Positions 5,203-12,012 of a stretch of DNA of 14,435 bases are shown here, one piece after another (within the stretch, counting starts at the first letter, position 1; every line of letters starts with the position of its first letter). The notes under the pieces are model-generated. The model saw nothing but the letters and a program-made list of their open reading frames with translations. It searched no databases and was not told where the DNA came from. A program made the translations under genes and the position numbers. Origin of the DNA: Methanobacteriota archaeon (lineage in GTDB: Archaea; Thermoplasmatota; Poseidoniia; Poseidoniales; Thalassarchaeaceae); NCBI GenBank assembly GCA_002712575.1, contig PATZ01000042.1, forward strand, positions 1 to 14,435, read 5' to 3'.

Positions 5203-6756
5203 ATGGCAGAATCTTCACATAAATACGGTGAAAGGGGTGGGAGCGGTTGGATATTATTATTGGCGACTGCGTTTTTGGCATCGTTAATGGTGTTTATATT
5301 GAACAATGACTCATCTCTGTTGGAGTCGGGGGAAGATCAAGAGTTGCTTGTATACTGTGCTGCTGGTGTGAAAAGAGCCGTTGAGGAAGTTGCTGGAAAA
5401 TTTGAACAGGAACTAGGTATTAAAATAGTCTTGGAATACGCAAGTAGCGGTGTTTTGGCTAATAAATTGAAAACTGACCGAGAGTCAGGGATTGCTCGGG
5501 CGGATGTTTATATACCGGCTGATTATGTTTACACTGAAAGAGCTGCTGCCGATGGTCTTACAGCGGAATCAATGAAAGTGGCTTCTTGGAAAGTTGTATT
5601 TGCCATGAAGTCTGATTCTGGACAATCGCCAGATAATGTTGATGCTCTTTTAGAACAAAAACTTTCGATTGTGCTATGCGACCCCCTTGCCGGGGTAGGT
5701 CAAAAAACCAAAAAAATGCTGCAGAACTCTGGTCATTGGACGGCAATTGAAGCTACTAAGACAGCTACCTTTCCAACAGTCACAGAGGCGGCATTAGCTG
5801 TGAAGGAAAACGCAGGAACACATGGGGCGTTTATCTGGGATTCAGTAGCAAGGCAGTTTGGTTTGAAAGTGGTTGAACTTCCTGAGCTTGAATCTAGTAA
5901 GGCGGATATTTCAGTGGCTGTCACTTCAAGTACGGCTCGTCCTTCAAAGGCATTGAAGTTTGCTCGTTACTTGGCAGCGCCATCTAAGGGAGGCGATGTG
6001 TTTGCTGCGCACAATTATCAACCGATATCTGGCGATGTGTGGGCGTTAAACCCCAAATTACGTATTGATTGCGGCGGAGTTAATCGTGAGGCCATAGAGA
6101 AAACCATTAAAGAATTTCAGCAACGTGAAAGTTGTACTGTAGATGTTGTTTATGCTGGGTGCGGGACACTGGTTGGTAAGATGCAGACGGGGGATCAGGG
6201 GTTGCCGGATTTATTTATGACTTGTGATGCTTCATATCTTGATATGATTCAGAAAAAAATGGGCAATCCGTTCGGGCCTGATGTTAGATTGTCAAGTACC
6301 CGTATTGTTATGCTTGTTGCTAAAGGGAACCCTATGGAGATTCAGTCCTTGAAGGATTTGGGCAATCCGGGTCTTCGGGTTGGCACCACTGATCCAAAAG
6401 CCAGCACCTTGGGTGCGATGAGTCATCAGTTAATTCGTGAGACCGGTCAATTTGACGCTGTCAAAGAAAATATTGTGATGATGGCAGACACTGCACATAC
6501 GCTCGTGCAAACGATGGAAGCCGGAGAGCAGTTGGATGTGGCGATGGTTTACGAAGCTAATGTGCAGCATTTGAATGGGAGTTTTGAATTTGTTCCTTTG
6601 GAGAATGATTATGCGATTGCAGTGCAGAATGTCGCAGCGAGTAAAACTACCATATATCCGAATTTGGCTACTCGCCTGATGGAACGGCTAGGATCCATAA
6701 CATCGCGTCGAAGATTCGAACAATTAGGTTTCCAATGGGAGGCTGATAGCGAATGA
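5203..6756 (+). CDS. Membrane-anchored binding protein with two tandem ModA-like domains
   Basis: The 517-residue product is about twice the length of ModA (about 250). After a hydrophobic segment at about 15-34 with no lipobox and no clear cleavage site come two homologous periplasmic-binding domains, about 47-276 and 285-514. Domain 1 opens with 'LLVYCAAGVKRAVEEVAGKF' and 'EYASSGVLANKL', then 'ARADVYIPAD'. Domain 2 has the parallel 'LRIDCGGVNREAIEKTIKEF', 'VYAGCGTLVGKM' and 'LPDLFMTCDASY'. These match the ModA pattern (AAxSL..., GxSG.L..Q, ADVFxSAD). The oxyanion-contacting serine pair is kept in domain 1 (Ser81-Ser82) but is Gly-Cys in domain 2 (Gly319-Cys320). It probably delivers molybdate, tungstate or a similar oxyanion to the permease. 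The ATG at 5203, with GGAAA nine bases upstream, is chosen over a GTG at 5071 because it gives a sensible anchor. The stop overlaps the permease start by 4 nt. Confidence 0.8.
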   Translation: MAESSHKYGERGGSGWILLLATAFLASLMVFILNNDSSLLESGEDQELLVYCAAGVKRAVEEVAGKFEQELGIKIVLEYASSGVLANKLKTDRESGIARADVYIPADYVYTERAAADGLTAESMKVASWKVVFAMKSDSGQSPDNVDALLEQKLSIVLCDPLAGVGQKTKKMLQNSGHWTAIEATKTATFPTVTEAALAVKENAGTHGAFIWDSVARQFGLKVVELPELESSKADISVAVTSSTARPSKALKFARYLAAPSKGGDVFAAHNYQPISGDVWALNPKLRIDCGGVNREAIEKTIKEFQQRESCTVDVVYAGCGTLVGKMQTGDQGLPDLFMTCDASYLDMIQKKMGNPFGPDVRLSSTRIVMLVAKGNPMEIQSLKDLGNPGLRVGTTDPKASTLGAMSHQLIRETGQFDAVKENIVMMADTAHTLVQTMEAGEQLDVAMVYEANVQHLNGSFEFVPLENDYAIAVQNVAASKTTIYPNLATRLMERLGSITSRRRFEQLGFQWEADSE

Positions 6757-8015
6757 AGGATAAAGAATCAGTAGTGTTTCGTGTTGCTTCGGATAAACCT
6801 TTTTTGATTGGCATGGGAATCCTAGGAGGGAGCTATTTATTGATTATAGTCTCAATGGTCTTGGCTGATTTGTTTTTTTTAAATTATATAGATCAGTCTG
6901 TGCTAGGGAATGAGATGATTCGGCAAGGTCGTCATGTTGAATCTGGTGTGGTTGTGCCGACTGAAAAAGGTCGGCGCTACTTTTTTAGAGCTGGAAAAAA
7001 TGAAACAGGACTGCGTCAAGTTGATGGCTCTTTGTTGGGAACCGGATTATTCACTGCTGATTCAGATGAGGTAGCAATCGTTTCAAGTGAGGAGGGTAAG
7101 CCAGTAACAGCTTCATTACGTCCGGAAGTGAGGTTAAAGAATTTTGCGATCACTAATAATGTGGCAACACTAACTACTGATGAGCCGCATGGGTTACTTT
7201 GGGGTGAGTATATCAGAGTGAGTTCATCTGATGTAGTTGGGTGGGATGGTGTTCGAGAAATTACTGAGACTACTGCGGATCAACTTTCATTTAAACTCGA
7301 TGAAGGAGCGGATTTGGCTGGAACACTTCGGCTTTCTAAACCAAATCCGCTGGTTCAGGCTTTACGGAGTCGTGATATACGCTTTTCAATAAAGCTGAGC
7401 CTGATCAGCTGTACTCTTACAACTTTGTTTTCACTTTGGATTGCGGTGCCTATTGGATATGTTATGAGCCGTTTCCAGTTTCGAGGAAAGGCTGTGATTG
7501 ATACGATTCTAGATATTCCTATTGTTTTGCCCCCGTTAGTGGTTGGATTAAGTCTATTAATACTTTTTCGCTATATGCCCGACTGGTTGAGCGATGCTGT
7601 AGTGTACAAATGGCCTGCCGTGGTTTTAGCTCAGTTTATGGTTGCTTGTGCTTTTGCAGTTCGCACGATGAGAGTGACTTTTGACCAAATCCCTCAGCGT
7701 TTTGAGCAAGTAGCACTCACACTGGGTTGTAATCGAAATAAAGCGTTTTGGAGGGTTATTATGCCACAAGCCAAGGGAGGTTTGTTGGCTGCTGGTACTT
7801 TGGCTTGGGCAAGGGCGCTGGGTGAGTTCGGCCCAATTTTGGTTTTTGCGGGAGCGACTCGACAGAAAACCGAAGTTCTTCCTACAAGTGCTTTTCTAGA
7901 GCTGCAAGCTGGCCGAACAGAAGGGATGTTAGCTGTTTCTTTGATTATGATTGCTGCAGCAGTCGTTGTTTTTATTGTTGCTAGAACTTTGGGGATGAAG
8001 CGAATTTTTGCATGA
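6753..8015 (+). CDS. ModB-like ABC permease with inserted extracytoplasmic domain
   Basis: The C-terminal half, about 206-420, is a standard ModB/CysT-type permease. Its five or so membrane segments include 'IDTILDIPIVLPPLVVGLSLL', and the EAA loop is 'LGCNRNKAFWRVIMPQAKGG' at 324-343, followed by 'ALGEFGPILVFAG', which touches the ATPase and is typical of molybdate/tungstate permeases. ModB is normally about 225 residues; this one has 420. The extra part is a first membrane segment (about 18-45) and about 160 mostly beta-like extracytoplasmic residues (46-205). Within it, 'NNVATLTTDEPHGLLWGEY' and the following 'GWDGVREITETTADQLSF' resemble a small beta domain known from phage-tail and adhesin-like proteins (T..HGL..G..V...... 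.NG...I......F). The ATG overlaps the upstream stop (ATGA), and the gene's own stop overlaps the ATPase start the same way. Confidence 0.85.
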   Translation: MKDKESVVFRVASDKPFLIGMGILGGSYLLIIVSMVLADLFFLNYIDQSVLGNEMIRQGRHVESGVVVPTEKGRRYFFRAGKNETGLRQVDGSLLGTGLFTADSDEVAIVSSEEGKPVTASLRPEVRLKNFAITNNVATLTTDEPHGLLWGEYIRVSSSDVVGWDGVREITETTADQLSFKLDEGADLAGTLRLSKPNPLVQALRSRDIRFSIKLSLISCTLTTLFSLWIAVPIGYVMSRFQFRGKAVIDTILDIPIVLPPLVVGLSLLILFRYMPDWLSDAVVYKWPAVVLAQFMVACAFAVRTMRVTFDQIPQRFEQVALTLGCNRNKAFWRVIMPQAKGGLLAAGTLAWARALGEFGPILVFAGATRQKTEVLPTSAFLELQAGRTEGMLAVSLIMIAAAVVVFIVARTLGMKRIFA

Positions 8016-8653
8016 TACGTTTGGCAGATATCACTATAAAACAAGGAGGCTTTGAACTGACAGGTATTGAACTGGAGTTGTCTTCTGGTAAATACGGTGT
8101 GCTGATGGGGCGTAGCGGTTGCGGTAAGACTACATTGTTAGAGGCAATTTGCGGATTACGAAAAATTGACCAAGGTAAAATTATTCTTGGTGATCGTGAT
8201 GTTACAAACCTGCCACCTGCTGAACGTGGAGTTGGATACGTGCCTCAGGATAGAGCTCTTTTTCCAACACAATCGGTTCGTGAGCAACTTGCATTTGCTC
8301 TTGTTTTACGTTCACTTGGTCAGTCTGAAATTTCGCGGCGTGTAGAGGAATTGGCAGAACTACTTGGCTTAGATGAATTACTTGACCGATTGCCTGATAA
8401 ACTGAGTGGAGGTGAGGCACAACGGGTTGCACTTGGGCGTGCATTGGCACATAAGCCGTCGGTGCTTTGTCTCGACGAACCGTTGAGTGCACTTGATGAG
8501 GAGCTTCATGATGAGATGTGTCAATTGCTTGAGCATGTGAACGGTCAGACTGGTGTTACGGTCTTGCATATTACCCATAGTCCTAGCGAAGCCAAGAGAT
8601 TGGCGGGCTGTCACTACCACTTGGTCGACGGCAAAATACATCACGATGTCTAA
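8012..8653 (+). CDS. ABC transporter ATPase, ModC-like, short form
   Basis: This 213-residue nucleotide-binding subunit has every hallmark: Walker A GRSGCGKT (33-40), Q-loop Gln79 (GYVPQD), signature LSGGEAQR (131-138), Walker B VLCLDEP (151-157) with catalytic Glu156, D-loop SALD (159-162) and H-loop His189. It should power the permease encoded just upstream, with which it shares an ATGA overlap. The protein ends soon after the H-loop, so it lacks the C-terminal Mop/TOBE regulatory domain of classical ModC (about 350 residues). Molybdate/tungstate trans-inhibition through that domain is therefore not possible. The stop lies 5 nt past the start of the next gene, an 8-nt overlap. Confidence 0.92.
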   Translation: MIRLADITIKQGGFELTGIELELSSGKYGVLMGRSGCGKTTLLEAICGLRKIDQGKIILGDRDVTNLPPAERGVGYVPQDRALFPTQSVREQLAFALVLRSLGQSEISRRVEELAELLGLDELLDRLPDKLSGGEAQRVALGRALAHKPSVLCLDEPLSALDEELHDEMCQLLEHVNGQTGVTVLHITHSPSEAKRLAGCHYHLVDGKIHHDV

Positions 8654-9416
8654 GACTACTGCTTTACCGGGATTAACCGAATTTGAGCGTGAGGTTTACT
8701 CATGGCAAACCACTGTGCCCGGTTTCGGTGAAGAGGGACAACGTCGCCTTAAGGGGGCAACAGTGATGATCAGTCGTATTGGAGGGCTAGGTGGTCTTGT
8801 TGCTTTTGAGTTGGCAGCTGCAGGGGTAGGGCGTTTGGTTTTGGCTCATGGAGGTAATCTTAAGCCGAGTGATTTAAACCGACAGTTGCTCATGCGGCAT
8901 GATGCAATTGGTCAAGTGCGAATCGAAACTGCAGTTCAGATGCTCAAAGGGCTGAATCCGCGAATTGAGATTTTCTCAGTGCCGGAAAATGTCAGTGAAT
9001 CTAATGCCTCCGAATTGGTTGCCAAGTCTGATCTTGTGGTTGATTGTGCACCCTTGTTTGAGGAGCGATATGCGATGAATGATGCTTGTGTTCGATTGTC
9101 GAAACCAATGGTCGAATGCGCGATGTTTGAGACAGAAGCACATATTACTAGCTTTGCACCAGGAAAGACGGGTTGCCTGAGATGCTTGTATCCAGAAAAA
9201 CCAGATGATTGGAAAAGGCGTTTTCCAGTGATTGGTGCAGTCTCTGGAATGGTTGGTTGTTTAGGGGCGATGGAGGCTATAAAAATTTTGACTGGATTAG
9301 GGCAGCCTTTGTACAAGCGTTTACTTAACTGCGATCTTCGATCGATGTCTTTTCATTCGGTAAATTTGAAACCGATTAAAGATTGCAAATTATGTTCGAA
9401 AACAGTCAATTATTGA
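8646..9416 (+). CDS. MoeB/ThiF/HesA-family E1-like protein with altered ATP site
   Basis: The 256-residue length, 'IGGLGGLVAFELAAAGVGRL' at 45-64, 'DLNRQ' at 77-81, 'GAVSGMVGCLGAMEAIKIL' at 197-215, and zinc cysteine pairs CLRC (177-180) and CKLC (247-250) all place it in the MoeB/ThiF family. Family members adenylate the C-terminus of MoaD/ThiS-like sulfur carriers. Aligned by eye to E. coli MoeB, however, the nucleotide-site residues differ: Arg14 is Trp20, the first loop Gly is Arg44, Asp62 is Gly70, Lys86 is Arg92 and Asp130 is Pro136. The aligned Arg73 is retained. It may be a non-adenylating relative or use another chemistry. The ATG at 8646 is used; an upstream in-frame extension to 8553 lies inside the ATPase gene. 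Its place as the last gene of the operon ties it to molybdenum/tungsten-cofactor handling by inference. Confidence 0.82.
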   Translation: MSKTTALPGLTEFEREVYSWQTTVPGFGEEGQRRLKGATVMISRIGGLGGLVAFELAAAGVGRLVLAHGGNLKPSDLNRQLLMRHDAIGQVRIETAVQMLKGLNPRIEIFSVPENVSESNASELVAKSDLVVDCAPLFEERYAMNDACVRLSKPMVECAMFETEAHITSFAPGKTGCLRCLYPEKPDDWKRRFPVIGAVSGMVGCLGAMEAIKILTGLGQPLYKRLLNCDLRSMSFHSVNLKPIKDCKLCSKTVNY

Positions 9417-9472
9417 TTTTCATTTGGTATAAGAAAATCGTGGCTATTTCATTAAATCATATTAATAATTTC

Positions 9473-9477
9473 GGAAG
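9473..9477 (+). promoter_or_regulatory. Ribosome binding site deciding the pseudopilin start
   Basis: GGAAG, nine bases before the ATG at 9487. A TTG at 9478 in the same frame would leave no spacing from this site, so the ATG is preferred. Confidence 0.5.
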
Positions 9478-9486
9478 TTGAAGGCA

Positions 9487-10287
9487 ATGAAACCAAGAGT
9501 AATTTTTCCCAGAAAATCGGCATTTACGCTTATTGAGCTATTGGTTGTGATAGCTATTATTGCCATTCTGGCTTCTTTATTATTGCCTGCTTTAGCTAAG
9601 GCCAAGGAAAGTGGTCGCTCCATCAAATGCCTTAGTAATATGCGGCAGGTAGCTTTGGGGATTTACAACTACAAGGATGATAATGAAGATCATCTTCCTT
9701 TTGCGGGCTCTACGGATCGTAACTGGCATGAGGATTGGGTTTGGGGTGGCCCAGGTGATGCTGTAAAAGATTCTCGCAGGAATTGGGCAAAGTATGATCG
9801 TAATATTGCCTTTCATGCTGAGGCTGGGGCGGTATTTCCCTATGTGACTGGTCAGGATATTATTCGCAACGGTCGACAGCCTGATACCCGAAATAAAACT
9901 ATTTATGGGGTTTATCGTTGTCCGAGTACTGGTGAAATTGGCCGTGCATTGCGTGTGAACTTCAGCATGACAAGTTTTTTAAATGGTATAACAGGAAAGG
10001 CAAATCCGGGGGTTAATTTTTCTGCTGTGAAAAGCCCTTCTGATAAGTTTCTTTTACTCAATGAAGATCCTCACTCTATGCGTAATGCTAGTTTCCATCC
10101 AGGGGGCACTGCATTTGGAGGGGGTAATGGTGTCAGTGCTGTAGGGGGAAGGCTTCATACTATGCATAGTACTGGAATTAACGCTGCTTACTTCGACGGG
10201 CATGCCTCAAGTATCAAACATGATCAAATTATGAAAATTCAACGTGACCCTTATTTGATTCAAAAACATTTTGATCCTTTTAAGTAA
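9487..10287 (+). CDS. Type II secretion-like pseudopilin with H-X9-DG motif
   Basis: The protein is 266 residues. After a short basic leader, '[20 protein letters not shown]' is a class III (prepilin-peptidase) signal in which cleavage would fall before FTLIE. The residue before the cut is Ala instead of the more common Gly. The hydrophobic helix runs into '[14 protein letters not shown]' and '[15 protein letters not shown]', typical of the large prepilin-like families of Verrucomicrobiota, Planctomycetota and Lentisphaerota. Near the C-terminus '[14 protein letters not shown]' is the H-X9-DG motif of that group. It is expected in the inner membrane or a secreted pseudopilus; genomes of this kind carry many copies and individual roles are mostly unknown. 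No secretion-machine genes are next to it, so it appears to be a stand-alone unit followed by its own terminator. Confidence 0.9.
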   Translation: MKPRVIFPRKSAFTLIELLVVIAIIAILASLLLPALAKAKESGRSIKCLSNMRQVALGIYNYKDDNEDHLPFAGSTDRNWHEDWVWGGPGDAVKDSRRNWAKYDRNIAFHAEAGAVFPYVTGQDIIRNGRQPDTRNKTIYGVYRCPSTGEIGRALRVNFSMTSFLNGITGKANPGVNFSAVKSPSDKFLLLNEDPHSMRNASFHPGGTAFGGGNGVSAVGGRLHTMHSTGINAAYFDGHASSIKHDQIMKIQRDPYLIQKHFDPFK

Positions 10288-10314
10288 TAGTCGCCAATGA
10301 TTTAAATTTATGAC

Positions 10315-10347
10315 AAAAGGGCCGACATAATTTCGGCTCTTTTTCTT
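10315..10347 (+). terminator. Rho-independent terminator after the pseudopilin gene
   Basis: AGGGCCGA (10318-10325) pairs with TCGGCTCT (10333-10340) over 8 bp with one G-U, with a 7-nt loop. The stem is flanked by AAA upstream and TTTTCTTT downstream, which also pair. It lies 28 nt past the pseudopilin stop and ends about 12 nt before the next start codon. Confidence 0.85.
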
Positions 10348-10359
10348 TGAATACATAAA

Positions 10360-11994
10360 ATGAAAGATATGAAAATTACTGAATTTTCCAAATTTAAGAA
10401 TAAAGATGGTATGTTTAATTTCTTTAATGGAACGCGATTATTCGCGCTGCTTCTATCTTTCTTTTTAGGCGGAGTTGCCACATTTGCCCAGGAAGCAAAG
10501 GAGACCGGTATATCTGAGCAGATTGATGCTTTTGCAGGTACAGTGGTTGGATGGATTGCTAAAGTTTTTTTCTTCCCTGTCTATGAATCCAGCGAGGGTG
10601 CTACTGTTCCATTAGTCGTGGCATGGTTAGTTATTGGGGCAATTTATTTCACTGTTCGCATGGGGTTCATTAATTTTCGTGGATTTAAACATGCTATTGA
10701 TGTGGTGCGTGGTAAGTATGACAGTAAGGATGCGGAGGGTGAGGTGAGTCATTTTCAGGCTCTGTCTTCTGCGTTATCGGCAACGGTTGGTTTGGGTATC
10801 ATTGCTGGTGTTGCGATTGCAGTGAGCCTTGGTGGGCCAGGTGCAATTTTTTGGATGATAGTTGCAGGGTTTCTTGGAATGTCATCTAAATTTACGGAGT
10901 GTACACTAGGACAGAAATACCGTCTTACCCGTCCAGATGGTCGAGTGATGGGAGGTGCGATGTATTATTTGCAGAATGGTTTAGCTGAGTTTGGAGAGCG
11001 AACTGGTATAGGTATTATGAAACCTTTTGGTAAGTTTTTAGCAGTTTCTTTTGTGATTTTATGTATCGGCGGATCATTCGGCGGAGGTAACACTTTTCAG
11101 GTCAACCAATCGCTTAATGCGGTTCAGGAATCAATTCCGTGGCTTGGCGAGCATCGGTGGGTGTTTGGCTTAATTATGGCAGCTCTCACTGGCTTAGTAA
11201 TAATCGGTGGCATAAAGCGTATTGCTCAGACGGCAGAAAAAATTGTGCCTACAATGTGTTGTGTTTACATGTTAGCGTGTTTAGTAGTTTTGTTAAAACA
11301 TGCAGGAGAGATTCCGGCTGCATTTGGGACAATTTTTGATAGTGCCTTTAATCCTGGTGCGGCATGGGGTGGATTTATTGGAGTTCTGGTTCAGGGTTTT
11401 AAACGGGCGGCATTTTCAAATGAGGCTGGCGTGGGTTCAGCAGCAATCGCTCATTCGGCGGCCAAGACAAAGGAGCCTGTGCGTGAAGGGATTGTTGCTT
11501 TGTTGGAACCATTCATTGACACCATTATTGTTTGTACTATGACAGGATTGGTAATCGTGATTACTGGTCATTATGCTGGCGGTTCATCGGCTGAAGTGGC
11601 AGAGCCTTTTGCAGCGATTAATAATGGAGCAGGTTTGACATCGACGGTGTTTGCTTCTGAGATTTCATGGTTTTCGCACATCCTGTCAGCAGCAGTGGTT
11701 TTGTTTGCATTTAGTACAATGATTTCTTGGTCATACTATGGTGAGCGTTGTTGGGCTTGGTTGTTTGGGGACGGTTCTTCGATGGTTTATCGTGTCCTGT
11801 TTTTAATCATGGTTTTTCTTGGTTCTATAATTACGTCGACCAATGTTCTTGATTTTGGAGATTTGATGATTCTTGGGATGGCATTTCCAAATGTTCTTGG
11901 ACTATACTTTCTTTCGGGAGGAGTGAAAAAGGATCTAGATGCTTACATGTTGAAGCTTAAAAACGGCGAGTTCGATTCTGAAAAGGTCAATTAA
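10360..11994 (+). CDS. AGCS-family sodium:alanine (amino acid) symporter
   Basis: The protein is 544 residues with about ten or more membrane segments. Family motifs are present: 'SALSATVGLGIIAGVAIAVS' from about 137, 'GGPGAIFWM' at 158-166, and 'FKRAAFSNEAGVGSAAIAHS' at 347-366, followed by 'EPFIDTIIVCTMTGLVIVITG' at about 383-403. AGCS carriers import alanine or glycine with sodium. The N-terminus has an extra hydrophobic segment at 27-43 ending 'ATFA', which may be a cleaved signal or an added helix. Where most members have Asn in the TVGxGN(I)AG motif, this one has Ile147 (codon ATC). The ATG at 10360 is taken; Met4 and Met18 are alternatives, and no strong ribosome site is seen. A terminator ends just upstream, and a hairpin overlaps its stop codon before the kinase gene. 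Confidence 0.9.
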   Translation: MKDMKITEFSKFKNKDGMFNFFNGTRLFALLLSFFLGGVATFAQEAKETGISEQIDAFAGTVVGWIAKVFFFPVYESSEGATVPLVVAWLVIGAIYFTVRMGFINFRGFKHAIDVVRGKYDSKDAEGEVSHFQALSSALSATVGLGIIAGVAIAVSLGGPGAIFWMIVAGFLGMSSKFTECTLGQKYRLTRPDGRVMGGAMYYLQNGLAEFGERTGIGIMKPFGKFLAVSFVILCIGGSFGGGNTFQVNQSLNAVQESIPWLGEHRWVFGLIMAALTGLVIIGGIKRIAQTAEKIVPTMCCVYMLACLVVLLKHAGEIPAAFGTIFDSAFNPGAAWGGFIGVLVQGFKRAAFSNEAGVGSAAIAHSAAKTKEPVREGIVALLEPFIDTIIVCTMTGLVIVITGHYAGGSSAEVAEPFAAINNGAGLTSTVFASEISWFSHILSAAVVLFAFSTMISWSYYGERCWAWLFGDGSSMVYRVLFLIMVFLGSIITSTNVLDFGDLMILGMAFPNVLGLYFLSGGVKKDLDAYMLKLKNGEFDSEKVN

Positions 11995-12009
11995 CAGCTT
12001 TGCTGTTTT
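11993..12009 (+). promoter_or_regulatory. Intercistronic hairpin between symporter and kinase genes
   Basis: AACAGC (11993-11998) and GCTGTT (12002-12007) form a perfect 6-bp stem with a 3-nt TTT loop, followed by TT. The 5' arm includes the last two bases of the symporter stop codon, and the hairpin fills the space where a ribosome site for the next gene (start 12013) would be. It may be a weak terminator or attenuator. Confidence 0.45.
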
Positions 12010-12012
12010 CCA

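Noticed and set aside
7694..8044. Minus-strand open frame of 116 codons
   Set aside because: It is the antisense of the permease C-terminus, with Ala/Lys/Thr bias typical of shadow frames.
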